Source: Triticum aestivum (Eukaryota > Streptophyta > Magnoliopsida > Poales > Poaceae). From it: a stretch of DNA of 64,000 bases. Made by a program: the position numbers and the translations under genes. The stretch covers positions 313,052,900-313,116,899 of the forward strand of contig NC_057813.1 in NCBI RefSeq assembly GCF_018294505.1. The letters run 5' to 3'. Of this stretch, positions 11,064-23,306 are shown one piece after another. Under the pieces are notes generated by a model. The model ran no database searches and was not told where the DNA came from. It worked only from the letters and a program-made list of their open reading frames with translations. Position 1 is the stretch's first letter. Every line of letters starts with the position of its first letter.

Positions 11064-11882
11064 GTACTTTTGTTTCTTGGTAATGATTCTAATGTTCATG
11101 AGAATATGATGCTGCCTAAATTGGATACATTTGTTTTGCTTACAAATGAAGGGCCTAGCTTGGAGAAGGATGAACATTGGAGCAAGAACAAGCATGGAGA
11201 TGATGCCATGCGCAAGGGGAACAAGAACGGAGTTACAAGTGATGATTTCAGGACTTTGAAGCCACCATAATGGGTGCATGAAGCCTTGGACGAAATATAC
11301 AAGATGCCACTTCATAAATTTCGTCCCGAGGCTATTATAGGTGTTGCGTCACCTTTTTATTGGGCCAGGCCCATGTAATTTCGAAATACATAAGTATAGG
11401 CTATTTTTAGAGTCCGTATGTGTGGGGAAACAAGAGATAGGGTTGATTTCGGACCCCTCCACCAAGGGCCACGAAATTCCCCTCTCTTCCTCCATATATA
11501 CAGCCCTTAGGGCACCGTTTAGATTTTGGGTTTTGTTTAGATTAAAGTTCGCCATAGCTGCAACTTCGCGTACTTCGTTTGTGTTCAACGACCAGACAAA
11601 GGCGTCACAGAACCCCACCTTGATCAATAAAGCTTTCATGTTATATTCGCAATATCCAGATTGCAAACTCAGTTTCTTGCTTGTTCTTCGTTTGCTTGCA
11701 GGAAACAGACCCTCGTGGTCAGGTTGATCGTGCTCCGGCGTGGTCAATAACCTCTCGGAGTTGGTTTAGCGATTGCTAAGGCGCGACGTCCTCGCACGTT
11801 CGAAGTCGGATCGTCAAAGTCGACTGCCACCAAAGCGATATCCATCATCTCATCGAAAGACGGGACACCTTTGCCTCTATCA
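10967..11882 (+). repeat. 3' LTR of element B, 916 bp
   Basis: Same length as the 5' LTR and about 98.9% identical. Its first 97 bases encode the end of the polyprotein, including GPITRARARQLNY and the stop. ATTAC follows at 11883. Confidence 0.92.
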
Positions 11883-11887
11883 ATTAC

Positions 11888-14800
11888 AATGTGATGAGTC
11901 GGGTCTTCAATAAGATGAGCAAAAAATGACTTTGCATTAGCCCCCAAGTGTCATGGTGCATGCTTGTGACGACATGAGACTTGCATATTTGATGTAATCT
12001 GAACATAAATAATGTTGCCCCCAAGTGCTGGGTTGTAAGCCTGCAGCAACTCGGGACTATTCCTTCAATTGTAGAATAAATTATATCCATTGACAATATG
12101 ATAGCCATTGCGCTAAAGCGACTTTGAAAACCTTAATCATAATACTGGTTATTGATAACCATGATAGAAATCCAGCCATGTTGTCTATTTGAATAATATA
12201 CCCAATGATTTATAAGCGCATAATTCCAATGGCGCAATCCAAATATATACTGGCGACTTATAGTCCAAAACCAGGCTGGGTCAATAAACACCGGATTATA
12301 AGTGATTATGTACTGAGAACTTGAAGTTGAAAGTCGAGCCGGGTTAATGAACACCGGGTTAATTTGATGACTGATAGTCATGCCGGGTCAATAGACGCCG
12401 GTTCAACATAAAATTTATCAAAAAAGAAAAATCTTGACAAAGGCAACTAAAACCATGTAGTCGAGGCTTTTCAAGGGCTTCCAGGCCCAAATTCGAGGCT
12501 TTTCATGGGCTGCCAGGCCGCTGAGTTAAACCATTTGACAAAGCCTTTTAAGATGGACCTCCAACTAACCAATCATCGTTTTAACTTTGACAAGTTCAGG
12601 GTCTGTATAAGATTGACTTGGCAAACGTTCAGCGGGTCATGCCAGGATTACCTAGATAGGAGTGGCTTACTTGATGAAGGCAGGTTAACCCGGGGTTTTA
12701 GGTGAATACACCAGGCTTCCAAGCCGTGCTTGATAGCATATTACAAGGGTCCTTTCAAACTCTTTGTTGCAGTGCACAAAGAGCCCCCAAGTAACTTTGT
12801 GAGTTGTGCTCAATGGGTGCCTATGTTTGAGCTGTGCGTAGCAACAAGACTCTCTTTGGCCCCTTGAGTGTGAAGCTCCCAAGCTTTCTTGTGGCGTGAT
12901 AGCTGGATTGATGAACAGGACTCCGCTTTGTCAGGTGAAGCCCCCATTTGTTATATTTTTTAGCTATGCTTGTTGGGTGCCTATGTTTGAGTCGTGTTGT
13001 GCAACAAACTCTCTTTGGCCCCTTATGATAATATTGGCTTGATAGCTGCATCAAAAGGGTAGTAACGCTATGTTCTCTTTGGTGAACACACCTATGTTTG
13101 AACAGAAAGCCCCCAAGTAATCATATGAAGATGAGCCCATAAGGCAGGATACCCATGTTTGAACCGCGTGTCAGGGTAGCAGGTCCTCTTCGGCCACCTT
13201 TAACTTTTTGCAAGAGATAAATTCTTCTTGAACCGCGATTTTGAACCGGATATTGAGAGGGTCGGAGCTTTTGCAAGAGATAGTTTCCTCTTAAACCGGA
13301 TTTGAACCAGATAGTAAGGGCTTCAGCGCTGTGAGGGAGACAGGATTTCCCTTAAACCGGACTATAAACCGGAAGCATCATTGTGAGCCGGAATATTTCT
13401 GACGGCCTTTAAATTTTTATCAGTAGCCTCCGGTACTGGGTTATCTTTCCCTTCAACATCCTGGGGCACTTGAAATGTTGAAACTGGCAAGACTTGCTGA
13501 GTCATATCATCATAGCCCCCGAGTCTTAAGATGACTCAAGGAGTTGTCTTGAGATTCTTCGTATTTGACCATAGCAGAAGGTATATATCATTGGTTTGAT
13601 AACGCGATGTAACCCACATAAGTTTGAGGTGATTGCAGCGGGTTATAAATGATCCTGTATGAGTCGTGTCAGCAACTCGGCCAATGGTTCCTTCCAACTA
13701 ACTATTTGAAGTTTAACCAAACTGTAGTGGCAGTGATTTGTGCGCATGTCCATTGAACCATCCAGCGCAGACAGTGGCTGATGATAATTTGCCTCCAATT
13801 TGTTGGAAGAAAACCGGGCTACCCAAGCAATGACTGTCTTTTTATTCAATAAATAGCTCATGCAAACAGATGCGGCCCGACGTGTTGACGTAGCCTAGGC
13901 CTCGGGGGTGGCAATTTGCGCCTGTTCATTGACAACGAGCAGACACGATCCCAACAAGTTGATGTGGACCGGACCGCAAGGGCAGCAGGTTGTGTGCGTC
14001 CATTCATCATGTGATATGTCCCGGATTATCACCGGGCGGGATATTATCAACCCGTGCTCCATATCCGTGGTATAAACCACATTTGTAATGAATAATGGTC
14101 CTGTATATAAAATATACAAATCAAAGTAACTTGTTCCTTGATAGAAACAATATGTGCTAGTATAATAAATTTAGAAAGATATCACTTGATATATTCGGAT
14201 GAACGATGATCCGTATATACCGTCCTTGGATAATCTGGTAATGTTGAAACCCATCTAGTTTTTAAATGGGTCTTGTCCCCTATTCTCGCAGACTCCGGTC
14301 TTCAATGAATTTATTGTATTCCATCTAGCGTTGTCTCTTGACATTGACCACCAGGACCAGTACCTGAAAGTCCTGTTTAATCCATTAAGGTAGTTCCAGT
14401 TTTAACTCTCCACCATTACTTTTAACATTGTATGCTCATCTTTGGTTGATTTGCACCAAATCGCCAAGAGAAATCTTCTCCTCTAGACTTAAGGTAATCA
14501 TTACAAATAAACAATGCTTCCGTGACAACGTGGAAAGTGGCAGCACAAGCATATGTCAGGCCGATGTGAACCTTCACTTGCAACCTTAGGACCTGATCTT
14601 CGGCGACCCTTCCATACCGCACAAAAATCTGTGGGTTAATACGGCACAGTACAGGCAATGCCCAAGGTAGGAGTTGCAACTTGGCGTAGCAGCGACACAC
14701 AACAGAAACGGGCTGAGGCAGAAGTAGCATGGGAGCAGCGGTGACTGGGTCAACAGAGTACACATACATTGTATTTGAGAAAAGACAGTCAAAACGCTGG

Positions 14801-16458
14801 CTTGCAGAGAAGCCGAGGCAGAAACAACATGCATCTCAGAGCAACGGAGACTCAAGGCCACGGAGGCAAGGTCAACTCATGGCTGACTTGAAACTGCGGG
14901 GCTGACTCGGAGGTGAACGCAGCACAAGGCCAGAGGTGGCTCGACAGCAGCCATCAGGTTGGATCCTTGGAAACGCAGGCGTGATTTCAGTCAGAGGAGG
15001 GCGGGTTAACTTGGCGCTTTGGCAAAGCAGAGGCGAGGCCAGCGGTGACGTAACTGATGAGTAGTAGCAGAAGCAAAGCCGAGGCGGCCGGCGGTTTAGC
15101 GGGGCTGGTTATGGCGATTGATGCTGAGGCAAAGGAGACTCGCGGCTCAAATCGAGACTGAGTAGTGGTAGCTCGACGCGGCGTGAGACGCGGGGCGCCG
15201 AGGCAGAAACGGTGGTGCCAGCACGGCGGAGCCCACAGACTAAACCGGCGATGGGTCGCGTCGTCGTGCCTCGAGCGTAGCACGCCTGCACGGACGGAGA
15301 AGAGTGGAGGCGGTTAGGTGAGACCGTGCGGACGTGGTGGCTCACGGCCAGCCCAACAAGGCCCATCTTGGCGGTTCATGGCGAACCCGCGGCGACGACT
15401 TGAAGTGGAGCCACGACGAGAAAGGCGGCGGTTCGGCAACGGCAGTAGCGACGCCAAGCCATGGCGGTTTATGAGGCAACAAAGGCCACGAATGGCTTGG
15501 CTGCTCAGAACGCATCAGAGGCCAAGGTGGACGGCTGAGTCGCCGGCGCCAGCTCCTGGAGGCGCCATGCAGGATGACGGAGAGTTGTAGGCGCATGACC
15601 GCATGAGGGCACTTGAAGAAGCAGGACCGCTTGATGTCGGGCGCGGGGCGCGAGGTCGACGGAGACACGCCAGCGAGTGGTTGACCCGGCAAGGTGCGAC
15701 GGCGGTTTGTATCTTGCATCGGTAACAAGGAACGAGGCGCCGGGCCATTTGTATCTTGCAATAGACGCTGGGTTGGCCCGACACATCAACGGTGGCAATT
15801 TGAGGCGGAGGGCCAGTGAAGGCGATTCGTCGGCCAAGTCGTGGCCACTTCAGTCGACGAGGCAGCGGTGACTCAGTATAGGAGAGCGTGCAAGTGGCGA
15901 CTCAAGGCCGCGAGGGGTGGACGATGGAGGAAACCAGTTTACCGTCTTATCCATTTCCAGGTCGTAGACTTGTAGCTGCACCTGTAGCTTATAACAACAA
16001 CTTGTGGTAAAAAACAATACATGGACCATCCATCGTGGCAGCAATATAGAATCGACAGTTTGTGCTAGCACGTCCAACGCTGTTTTGATCTCTTTTGATT
16101 TTTGCAGAACCTCTGGTCAGCAGATTGGACGGACCTTGTAATCTCCCGGGAGTAGTACCTATTTCTGTTTATTGAAAACCAATGGCACGAGAACTTTGGC
16201 GAATCCGACCGTGTAACAAATCAACTCTTTGTCAACCTCGGACTCAACACAGAATCGGTTTCGGTGGATCACCTTGTCACGTTTTAGCGGCGCAGAGGAC
16301 GGAACCCTAACCTCTTGACTTCAAAACCCCTCGTGCTGTAAACTCCAAAGTTAGTCATGATTTTGACCATCAAACCATCTTTTCCTTATCTGACCAATCA
16401 CGCGCTTCTCGTTCCCTAAAAAGTGATCCCTCCAAGAACTCAACACCATCATGCACTT
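11888..16458 (-). other. Non-coding interior of element A
   Basis: This 4.6-kb stretch continues A after B. The part up to about 13,550 carries further polypurine-like boxes and CCGGGTTA/AACCGGA motifs. From 14,900 to 15,900 it is GC-rich with several short minus-strand frames (for example 15342-15761 and 15505-15837). None shows a domain I recognise, and they overlap each other in different frames. The end next to the primer site (16,100-16,458) would be the element's leader. Confidence 0.6.
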
Positions 16459-16476
16459 GCCCCACGGTGGGCGCCA
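16459..16476 (-). other. Primer binding site of element A (tRNA-Lys)
   Basis: The minus strand reads TGGCGCCCACCGTGGGGC two bases after the LTR. This is the exact 18-base complement of the 3' end of plant tRNA-Lys(CTT) including CCA, as I recall that tRNA. It shows that A points to the minus strand and is primed by tRNA-Lys. Confidence 0.8.
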
Positions 16477-16478
16477 AC

Positions 16479-16759
16479 TGTCGTGGAATTAACACGTCAG
16501 ATGTCCTTAGTGTGAGGACTTAGTCGTGAGGCCAACGTATCTATGTGGTAGCTTGAGAGGGATCGAGCAGAATCGAGAGACGCAACACAAGACAAGGGTT
16601 TAGACAGCTTCGGGCCCCAGGAAACATCATCCGGTAACAACCTTACATGTTGTTTGAGGCTAGATCTCATTATCATCGCGAGGGAGTCGCAGTAAACCGG
16701 CTCTCCTCCAGTTGTGTCTAGCCCTAGAGATTATTTCTTGCTTCTCCCTCTTTGGGGAG
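16479..16759 (-). repeat. 5' LTR of element A, inner part (split by D)
   Basis: The first 281 plus-strand bases of the right LTR, TGTCGTGGAATTAAC to TTTGGGGAG. The remaining 404 bases continue at 35028 beyond element D. Bases 16755-16759 are the left GGGAG duplication of D. Confidence 0.85.
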
Positions 16760-17240
16760 TGAGGGAGTCCTGGATAAGGTGGTATCCGGACAGCCGGACT
16801 GAATACATCGTCCGGACTATTGAAGTGTGAAGATACAAGACTCAAGACTTCGGCTCGTGTCCGGATGGGACTCTCCTTTGCGTGGAAGACAAGCTTGGCA
16901 ATCCGGATATTATATTTCCTTACTTGTAACCGACTCCATGTAAACCCTAGCCCTCTCCGGTGTCTATATAAACCGGAGAGGATGGTCCTTAGAAGGCCGA
17001 TCACAATTACTATCATACCATCATAGGCTAGCTCTTAGGGTTTAGCCTCTACGATCTCGTGGTAGATCTACTCCTGTACTACTCATATCTTCAATATTAA
17101 TCAAGCAGGAAGTAGGGTTTTACCTCCATCGAGAGGGCCCGAACCTGGGTAAACATTGTGTCCCTTGCTTCCCGTTACCATCAGCCTAAGACGCACAGAT
17201 CGGGACCCCCTACCCGAGATCCGCCGGTTTGACACCGATG
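16760..17240 (+). repeat. 5' LTR of element D, 481 bp
   Basis: Contains several CCGGAC boxes near its start, a TATA box (TATATAA, 16966-16972) and a later module AAGCAGGAAGTAGGGTTTTA that recurs in other LTR families of this window. The terminal CA has become TG, and one T of the TTTT before GACACCG is missing compared with the 3' LTR. Confidence 0.88.
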
Positions 17241-17287
17241 TTGGTGCTTTCATTGGGAGTTCCTCTGTGTCGTCGCTTCAAGGCTTG

Positions 17288-19491
17288 ATGGCGTCTTAAA
17301 TCGCCAACAACACAGTCCAGGGCGAGACTTTTCTCCCCGAACAGATCTTTGTGTTCGATGGCTTCGCACTGTGGGCCAATTCGCTTGGTCATCTGGAGCA
17401 GATCGACAGCTACGCCCCTGGCCACCAGATCAGGTTCGGAAACTTGAACTACACGGTGGACATTCGCGGAGACTTGATCTTCGACGAATTCGGGTCTGTG
17501 CCAGGAGCGCCGGACAGTCACGACGAGCATGGCCTAGACCTGCTGTCAGACAATGCTCAGGACATCATCCCTGTAGCAGCCTCGGATCTAAATCTGGAGC
17601 AGGTTGCATTGCCCAAGGACGAAGGGGTGGACCCTGCCCCGCAGGCCGCACACTCATCGGCGGTGGAGCCGAACACATGTCGCATCTCTATGGAGGCCTG
17701 TATGCCCAGGCCTCCGGACTCGTATCCGGTTGCTGGTCCCGGTTCACACACTCTCGAGCCAGTCGAGCCAGGTTGGGCTCCGGTAATGGAGTTTACTGCT
17801 GCGGACATCTTTCAGCACTCGCCCTTTGGCGACATGCTGAACTCATTAAAGTCTCTCTCTTTGTTAGGAGGCTCTAGGCCGAACTATGTCCGGCTTGAGT
17901 GGGAAGCAGGTGACGAAGAAATTCGTTGCCCACCCACCACCCACTTCATTACCACGATCGATGATTTGACCGACGTGCTTGACTTCAACTTCGAAGACAT
18001 CAACGGTATTGATGACGATGCCGGAGATGTACAGGAGCCATCGCTCACAGGGCGGTGGACAGCCAACTCTTCATACGATATATATATGGTGGACACTCCG
18101 AAAGAAACTAATGGCGATGAGGCAACGGAGGATAACCCCTCCAAGAAAAAAACAAAGCATGGGCGTCGCCAGCGCCGCTCCAAGCCCCGCCAAGGCAATA
18201 CCGGCACCGGAGACAAAAACAATCCGGACGGTGTCGACGATGAATACAACCTCGAACAACCCACCTTCGAGCGGGCCGAGCAGGAAGATGGGCAGGATAG
18301 CCCAGACGAACAGGCGACGGACGGGTATCCGGAGGAGGACAACTACATGCATTCCTCCGAAGATGAGATTAGCCTCGGCGACGATGAGTTCGGCGTGCCC
18401 GAGGACCCCGCGGAGCAGGAGCGCTTCAAGCGCCGGCTTATTGCCACTGCGAGAAGCCTGAAGAAGAAGCAGCAGCAGCTCCAAGCTGATCAAGACCTGC
18501 TCACAGATAGATGGACAGAAGTCCTGGAAGCCGAGGAATATGGACTCGAGCGCCACACGGCCGACCGGCCGCCTCAAGGCCGGGATAAAACGACATATCA
18601 GCCTGAATACCAGCCCGCACCCCCATGCCAGTTTACTATAGCCCGGGGCAATACTCAGGACCTGCGCGATAAATTGGATAACGCCGCAGGACAACCAAGA
18701 TTGATCTACGGATCACGGGGGCGCATCGCAACACATGACGATGGCCGTCATACCAGATACACTAACAGCAAATCCGGCCGGGCCAGATATAACCAGCCAG
18801 ACGCAGCTGGACAGCATCGCAACATAGCCCGACACAGAGGCACCGCACACCCCCTCTGCTTCACTGATGAAGTGATGGATCATGAATTCCCAAAAGGGTT
18901 CAAACCCGTAAACATCGAATCATACGATGGCACAACAGACCCCGTGGTATGGATTGAAGATTTCCTTCTCCAAATTCACATGGCCCGCGGAGACGATCTA
19001 CATGCCATCAAGTATCTTCCCCTTAAGCTAGGACCCGCCCGGCACTGGCTAAACAGCCTGCCCGCAAATTCCATTGGCAGTTGGGAAAACCTGGAAGACG
19101 CATTTCTTGACAACTTCCAAGGCACATATGTGCGACCTCCGGATGCCGATGACTTGATCCACATTACTCAACAGCCCGGAGAATCAGCCAGGAAATTCTG
19201 GACTCGGTTCCTATCTAAAAAGAACCAAATAGTCGACTGTCCGGACGCCGAAGCCCTGGCGGCCTTCAAGCATAATATCCACGACGAGTGGCTCGCCCGA
19301 CACCTCGGCCAGGAGAAACCCAAGTCTATGGCAGCTCTCACCACACTAATGACCCGCTTTTGCGCGGGCGAGGGCAGTTGGTTGGCTCGCAGTAGCACTA
19401 CGCCACATTCTGGCTCGTCAGATGTCTGTGACAATAAAGGCAAGCTACGGCGCAACAAACACAAGGGACGGAACAACTGCGACAACACCGA
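17288..19491 (+). pseudogene. gag of element D, first part (split by E)
   Basis: The gag ATG is at 17288, chosen by homology with E (20010) and F (53074). Codon 4 is a TAA stop, after which the frame is open to 19491, where E interrupts it. The N-terminal ~130 residues are family-specific. A Lys/Arg-rich, NLS-like block lies near 18,145-18,200 and an acidic hinge around 18,290-18,420. The capsid (Retrotrans_gag) domain spans about 18,840-19,370 and includes VWIEDFLLQIHMARGDD and the TRFCAGE segment. Reading on from the base after E's right duplication (28599) restores the frame. Gag would form the particle. An internal start could bypass the early stop, but that is speculation. Confidence 0.85.
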
Positions 19492-19962
19492 TGAGGGAGT
19501 CCTGGATTAGGGGTGTCCAGATGGCCGGACTATGACCTTTGGCCGGACTCCCGGACTATGAAGATACAAGATTGAAGACTTCGTCCCGTGTCCGGATGGG
19601 ACTTTCCTTGGCGTGGAAGGCAAGCTTGGCGATACGATATGAAGATCTCCTCCCATTGTAACCGACTCTGTGTAACCCTAGCCCTCTCCGATGTCTATAT
19701 AAACTGGAGAGTTTTAGTCCATAGGACGAACAACAATCATACCATAGGCTAGCTTCTAGGGTTTAGCCTCTCTAATCTCGTGGTAGATCAACTCTTGTAC
19801 TACCCATATCATCAATATTAATCAAGCAGGAGTAGGGTTTTACCTCCATCGAGAGGGCCCGAACCTGGGTAAAAACATCGTGTCCCTTGTCTCCTGTTAC
19901 CATCCGCCTAGACGCATAGTTCGGGACCCCCTACCCGAGATCCGCCGGTTTTGACACCGACA
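19492..19962 (+). repeat. 5' LTR of element E, 471 bp
   Basis: TGAGGGAGTCCTGGATTAGG to TTTTGACACCGACA, followed by the primer-site-like TTGGTGCTTTCATTGAGAG. It has a TATATAA box near 19,697 and the AAGCAGGAGTAGGGTTTTA module near 19,824. It belongs to a different subfamily from D's LTR, being closely similar only in blocks. Confidence 0.9.
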
Positions 19963-20009
19963 TTGGTGCTTTCATTGAGAGTTCCTCTGTGTCGTCACCT
20001 TTAGGCCCG

Positions 20010-23000
20010 ATGGCTTCTTCGATCATCAACCACGACGCGGTTCAGGGTGAGACTTTTCTCCCCAGACAGATCTTCATGTTCGGCGGCTTCACACTGCGGG
20101 CCAATTCGCTTGGCCATCTGGAGCAGATCGAAAGCTATGCCCCTGGCCATCAGGTCAGATTTGGAAGTTTAAACTACACGGCTGACATCCGCGGGGACTT
20201 GATCTTTGACGGATTCGAGCCACGGCCGAGCGTGCCGCACTATCATGATGGGCATGATCTAGCTCTACCGCCGGACAATGCTTAGAGCACCGCTCAGGTG
20301 TCCGCTCCGACCCTTAGCTCGGAGCCGACCACGCCAATCAGGGACGAACGGTTGGACGCCGCCCCGGAAGCTGCAATCTCTACAGCGATCGAGCCGAATA
20401 CCAGCCCAGTCCTTTGTGAGGCCTGTGACTCCAAGGTGCCGGACTCCTTTCCGGACTCCGAATCTTCCGCACCCCTTCCGATCGAACCCAATTGGGCTCC
20501 GATCATGGAGTTCACTGCCACGGACGTCTTTCAGCACTCGCCCTTTGGCGACATCCTGAATTCACTAAAGTCTCTCTCTTTGTCAGGAGAGCCCTGGTCG
20601 GACTATGGTCAGCAAGGTTGGGATGCGGACGACGAAGAAATTTGAAACCCACCCACCACCCACTTCATAGCCACTGTCGACGATTTAATCGACATGCTCG
20701 ACTTTGACTCCGAAGACATCGACGGTATGGACGCCGATGGAGGAGATGACCAAGAACCAGCACCTATAGGGCACTGGAAAGCCACCTCGTCATATGACAT
20801 ATACATGGTGGACACCCCAAAAGCAAGGAATGGCGATGAAAAAACGGAGGATGACCCCTCCAAGAAACAACCTAAGCGCCGGCGTCAGCGGCGCCGCTCT
20901 AAATCCCGCCAAAGCAAAAACAGCGAGTCCGGCACTGGAGATAACAACACATCAGACAGTGCCGAAGACAACCCCCTCCAGCAGGATTCAGCGCAGGAGG
21001 ACGGAGAAGCCAGCCCTCATCAGAGAGCGACAGACAGGGAGGTCGAGGACGGCAATTATATGCCTTCCTCCGAAGACGAGGCAAGCCTCGACGACGAGGA
21101 ATTTGTCGTGCCAGAGGATCCTGTCAAACAAGAGCGTTTCAAACGCAGGCTTCTGGCCACGGCAAGTAGCCTCAAGAAAAAACAACAGCAGCTTAGAGCT
21201 GACCAAGATTTGCTAGCCGACAGATGGACTGAAGTCCTGGCGGCCGAAGAGTACAAACTCGAACGCCCCTCCAAGAGCTACCCAAAGCGTAGGCTGCTAC
21301 CCCAACTAGAGGAGGAAGCAACTAAACCTACATCACCAGCGTATGATGCGGCCGATCGGCCACCCCGTGGCCGCGACAGAGAGGCCTTTCGGCCCTCAAC
21401 TCAAGCCGCACCCCGGCGTCGCTCAAAAAATACTAGGGCACGGGGAAACGCACCAGACCTGCGAGACATATTGGAGGACAAGGCAAGGCAAACAAGAGCA
21501 ATCTACGGATCGCGTGGGTGCCCCACGTCACGTGATGATAACTATCACGCCGGATATGGCAAATACGGCGAGGCCGAACACAACAGACAAAGCTCATCCG
21601 AGCTACCTCGTGATATAGCCCAATACAGAGGCGCCGCACACCCACTATGCTTCACAGACGAAGTAATGGATCATCAAATCCCCGAGGGTTTTAAACCCGT
21701 AAACATCGAATCATACGATGGCACAACAGATCCTGCGATATGGATCGAGGATTATCTCCTTCATATCAACATGGCCCGTGGTGATGATCTACACGCCATC
21801 AAATACCTCCCGCTCAAGCTTAAAGGACCAGCTCGGCATTGGCTTAACAGCCTGCCAACAAAGTCAATTAGTTGTTGGGAGGACCTGGAATCCGCATTCC
21901 TTGACAACTTCCAGGGCACTTATGTGCGACCACCAGACGCCGATGACCTAAGCCACATAATTCAGCAGCCAGAGGAATCGGCCAGACAATTCTGGACACG
22001 GTTCCTAACCAAGAAAAATCAAATAGTCGACTGTCCGGACACAGAGGCTCTAGCAGCCTTCAGGCACAACATCCGAGACGAATGGCTTGCCCGACACCTA
22101 GGACAGGAAAAGCCGAAATCTATGGCAGCCCTCACGACACTAATGACCCGCTTTTGCGCGGGAGAAGACAGCTGGCTAGCTCGTAGCAATAACATAACCA
22201 AGAGCCCTGGTAACTCAGATACCAAGGACAACAATGGCAGGTCATGTCGTAACAAGCACAAGCGCCGCATTAACGACGATAATACTGAGGATACGACAGT
22301 TAATGCCGGATTCAGAGGCTCTAAACCCAGTCAGCGGAAGAAGCCATTTAAAAGAAATCCTCCGGGCCCATCCAGTTTAGACCGGATACTCGATCGCTCG
22401 TGCCAGATACACGGCACCCCCGGACAACCAGCCAATCACACCAACAGGGATTGTTGGGTGTTCAAGCAGGCAGGCAAGTTAAGTGCCGAAAACAGAGACA
22501 AGGGGCTGCATAGCGATGACGAGGAGGAGCCCCGGACGCCGAACAACAGAGGATAGAAGGGCTTCCCCCCGCAAGTGCGGACGGTGAACATGATATACAC
22601 AACCCATATCCCCAAAAGGGAGCGGAAGCATGCTCTCAAGGACATCTATGCATTGGAGCCAGTCGCCCCAAAGTTCAACCCATGGTCCTCCTACCCGATC
22701 ACTTTTGATCGAAAGGACCACCCCACTAGCATTCGTCACGGCGGATTCGCCGCATTGGTCCTAGACCCAATCATTGACGGATCTCACCTCACTAGAGTCC
22801 TTATGGACGGCGGCAGCAGCCTGAACCTGCTTTATCAGGATACAGTGCGAAAAATGGGTATATATCCCTCAAGTATCAAACCCACAAAGATGACCTTTAA
22901 AGGCGTCATACCAGGTGTAGAAGCCAGCTGTACAGGCTCAGTTACACTCGAAGTGTTCTTCGGATCCCCGAATAATTTCCGAAGCGAAGAGTTAATCCTC

Positions 23001-23306
23001 GACATAGTCCCGTTCAACAGTGGCTATCACGCCCTGCTCGGGCGAACCGCATTCGCAAAATTTAATGCGGTGCTGCACTACGCATATCTCAAGCTCAAGA
23101 TGCCAGGCCCTCGTGGAGTCATTACGGTCAATGGAAACACCGAACGCTCTCTCCGAACAGAGGAGCACACGGCGGCCCTGGTGGCAGAAGTACAAAGTAG
23201 CCTCTTAAGGCCATTCTCCAATCCGGTTGTTAAACGTCCAGACAACGTCAAGCGCGCCCGAAGTAACCTACAACAAAACCGGCTGGCACGTTCAGAGCAG
23301 GCATAG
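20010..23306 (+). pseudogene. gag-protease polyprotein of element E, three stops
   Basis: One frame of about 1,098 codons from ATG 20010, with stops only at 20283 (TAG), 20643 (TGA) and 22554 (TAG). Comparison with D and F shows all three are C-to-T changes (CAG, CGA, CAG). The order is an N-terminal family-specific region, a basic NLS-like block (about 20,870-20,930), the capsid domain (about 21,640-22,190), a noncanonical zinc motif CxxH...HxxxxC (CQIHG ... HTNRDC, about 22,400-22,455), then a retropepsin-like domain with VLMDGGSSLNLLY near 22,798 and ALLGRTAFA near 23,030. Gag and protease share one frame with no shift. The sequence ends 250 codons after the zinc motif with no RT. The next feature is a non-coding block. 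Confidence 0.9.

Larger units (their letters stand above)
4124..11882 (+). mobile_element. Element B: young full-length Ty3/gypsy element, CRM-like
   Basis: Two 916-bp LTRs, a tRNA-iMet primer site, one gag-pol frame and a polypurine tract are all in place. The flanks are perfect 5-bp duplications, ATTAC at 4119-4123 and 11883-11887. By eye the LTRs differ at ten positions (1.1%), eight of them transitions. With the common grass rate of 1.3e-8 per site per year this gives about 0.4 million years. The order protease-RT-RNase H-integrase defines Ty3/gypsy. The coding region running into the LTR and the acidic EGEDDED tail with RTTSFQEG recall the CRM (centromeric retrotransposon) clade. That assignment is from memory. 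Confidence 0.9.

Noticed and set aside
15342..15837. Minus-strand coding region in element A
   Set aside because: Several GC-rich frames overlap in different phases with no domain or similarity to other genes in the window. Open frames of this size are expected by chance in GC-rich DNA.
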